From Opitutia bacterium (GTDB taxonomy: Bacteria > Verrucomicrobiota > Verrucomicrobiia > Opitutales > Coraliomargaritaceae), in assembly GCA_003503355.1 (NCBI GenBank), contig DOCS01000201.1:1-6585 (forward strand): DNA of 6,585 nt. The letters are read 5' to 3'. Below are positions 5,180-6,585 of the stretch, piece after piece. A program made the position numbers and the translations under genes. The stretch's first letter is position 1; the number at the start of each line of letters is the position of its first letter. The notes beneath the pieces were generated by a model that did no database searches, had not been told where the DNA came from, and saw only the letters and a list, made by a program, of their open reading frames with translations.

Positions 5180-6585
5180 GTGCGTGGAGGATGCAGCAGT
5201 TCGGTCGTGCGTTGAACCGATACGCGACTCGCCGATGGATGCGCAGCTGGTGCTACGGGATGGGCGCGGTGGCGGCGTCTTCATCGCTGGCCGGTGCCCC
5301 TGCGGCGTCTTTTTCGTTTAGCGGGCCGGAGGTATTGAAGCTCGATTGGGCGATTCGCGCGCTCAATGTGAGTGATTTTAATAACGACGGGCTGAATGAT
5401 TTGGCGGTGGTGAATAATGATCGTTCGCAGATTGAGATATTGTATCAGCGCGGGGAGGCTGCGGCTACTGCGGTCGGTAAGACACATTTCAATCGCAATC
5501 GTTGGGAGCCGGAGTTGGAAGATGCCCGTTTTGAGCGTGAAGGTATAACGATTGGTTTTCCGGTGTTTGATTTGTCGGTGGGCGATTTAAATGGCGATGG
5601 TCGCGATGATTTAGCCTACACGGCGCGCGAAGTGCCGTTGACGATTCGCTACCAGGACGAGAGTGGCCATTGGACAGAGACGCACGAGTTTGATGACTTT
5701 GAAGCACTGGGGTGGAACCACACGGTTAAGATCGCCGATATCGATGGCGATGATCGAGCAGAACTCGTGGTTATTTCGGGAGATGCGTTGCGGGTCTTTC
5801 AGCAGGATGCGGACGGACAACTGGGGGACCCCGAGCGGTATTATGTGACGGGCAACAATCCGTTTAACTTATTGCTGGAGGATGTGACCGATGATGGCCG
5901 TGCGGACATACTGTACATTACGGCGAATGGGGACCAGTCGCTGGCACTGCGGGAGCAGTTGGCAGCTGGTGGGTTCGGACCGGAGCGGCGTTTTGCTTTT
6001 GAGCGCCCCGTGCGCTCTGTGCGAGCGCTACCGCGAAACGGCGACGAGGCATTGTCTTTTTGTGCGGTCAATTCCCGAAGCGGCGGCTTGGAGTTTTTCC
6101 GTCTGCAGCAGGCTTCCGCGGAGCCAACCGTGGCAGGGTTTGCGGCAGTGCAACCCGAGATTTATCCGATTTTTAACAAGGGTCGTTCGTCGGCTAGTTA
6201 CGCTTGGGGCGACTTGGATGGCGACGGGCTTGAGGACTTACTGGTGGCGAACCCGTCCAGCGCGGAACTGCTGTTGTTTCTAAAGGAAGGTAGTCACTTT
6301 CGAACGCCGCAGACCTTCCCTTCGTTTTCCGCGATTTCCTCGATCACCAGTGGGCACTTTTTTGACGATGAGCGTGAAAGTGTCGTGGTGATGAGCGCTG
6401 GGGAAAAGACTGTTGGTGTGAGTCATCTGAATCAGGAGGGCCGCATTGCGTTTCCGCGTCAGCTGATGGTGGGGGAGGGGGATCCCTTGGTTTGTCAGGC
6501 AGTGGATCTGGATGCGGATGGTTATGATGAGCTGGTCCTAGTGAGTGAGGCGAAAGGCAAAATGTCACTGACACTGGCTCGGCCC
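5176..6585 (+). CDS. Exported FG-GAP/VCBS repeat protein, 3' truncated by the window edge
   Basis: An uninterrupted frame of 470 codons runs from ATG 5176 to the last base with no stop, so the protein continues beyond the window. It contains at least six calcium-loop motifs of the DxDxDG type typical of FG-GAP/VCBS beta-propeller blades: DFNNDGLND (from residue 67), DLNGDGRDD (137), DIDGDDRAE (188), DVTDDGRAD (236), DLDGDGLED (346) and DLDADGYDE (444). Most are followed by a hydrophobic strand such as LAVV or LLVA. The gap between 236 and 346 probably hides a degenerate blade. Such repeats form integrin-like propellers that act in adhesion or ligand binding; no catalytic domain is visible so far. 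The N-terminus is arginine-rich (TRRWMR at residues 18-23), followed by a weakly hydrophobic stretch and an AGA/APA cleavage region near residues 38-44. This is either a Tat-type signal or a Sec signal starting at M22. ATGA overlap with the upstream gene and GAGGA six bases ahead favour 5176 as the start. Confidence 0.87.
   Translation, partial: MSAWRMQQFGRALNRYATRRWMRSWCYGMGAVAASSSLAGAPAASFSFSGPEVLKLDWAIRALNVSDFNNDGLNDLAVVNNDRSQIEILYQRGEAAATAVGKTHFNRNRWEPELEDARFEREGITIGFPVFDLSVGDLNGDGRDDLAYTAREVPLTIRYQDESGHWTETHEFDDFEALGWNHTVKIADIDGDDRAELVVISGDALRVFQQDADGQLGDPERYYVTGNNPFNLLLEDVTDDGRADILYITANGDQSLALREQLAAGGFGPERRFAFERPVRSVRALPRNGDEALSFCAVNSRSGGLEFFRLQQASAEPTVAGFAAVQPEIYPIFNKGRSSASYAWGDLDGDGLEDLLVANPSSAELLLFLKEGSHFRTPQTFPSFSAISSITSGHFFDDERESVVVMSAGEKTVGVSHLNQEGRIAFPRQLMVGEGDPLVCQAVDLDADGYDELVLVSEAKGKMSLTLARP

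Noticed and set aside
1..6585. Mobile element, CRISPR array, tRNA or toxin-antitoxin content
   Set aside because: No transposase or integrase motifs, no terminal inverted repeats, no regularly spaced repeats and no cloverleaf-like sequence were seen on either strand.

Overview
The window is an ordinary-looking, moderately GC-rich bacterial chromosomal segment. Six genes lie on the + strand; the first is cut at its 5' end and the last at its 3' end. No RNA gene, insertion sequence, CRISPR array or phage-like gene is visible. Four consecutive genes encode exported proteins with plausible signal peptides. The gene set is a housekeeping dtd-mpg pair, an Amidase_3-type protein with unusual spacing between its motifs, a trypsin-like protease without a PDZ domain, a large DUF3352-like secreted protein and an FG-GAP/VCBS protein. 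Together with frequent TTG leucine codons and weak Shine-Dalgarno signals at some starts, this suggests a Gram-negative bacterium of the PVC group, most likely Verrucomicrobiota (Opitutales/Puniceicoccales-like). That assignment is inference from gene content and style; no marker gene in the window proves it.

Positions 1-910 hold two cytoplasmic quality-control enzymes that overlap by one base: D-aminoacyl-tRNA deacylase (dtd, 5' partial) and an AAG/MPG-type alkyladenine DNA glycosylase. A 61-base gap with a small hairpin over the next start codon leads to a secreted N-acetylmuramoyl-L-alanine amidase-like protein (972-2162). A perfect 8-bp inverted repeat (2167-2189) just after its stop probably ends this transcription unit.

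Positions 2163-2323 form a short intergenic region with a candidate promoter. It is followed by an exported S1C-like serine protease with an intact His-Asp-Ser triad, no PDZ domain and a small N-terminal beta-rich segment (2324-3280). A second intergenic region (3281-3385) carries two direct 10-bp repeats one helical turn apart, a tandem 8-mer, an AT-rich promoter-like stretch and a clear ribosome binding site.

Positions 3386-6585 hold a tightly coupled gene pair. The first encodes a 597-residue exported DUF3352-like protein that appears internally duplicated. Its stop codon overlaps the start codon (ATGA) of a second exported protein built from FG-GAP/VCBS-type calcium-binding repeats, which remains open at the window end. 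The last four genes all appear to act outside the cytoplasm (cell-wall cleavage, envelope proteolysis and two exported proteins of unknown role). The coupled pair is the best candidate here for an undescribed functional unit, although nothing in the sequence assigns it an activity.
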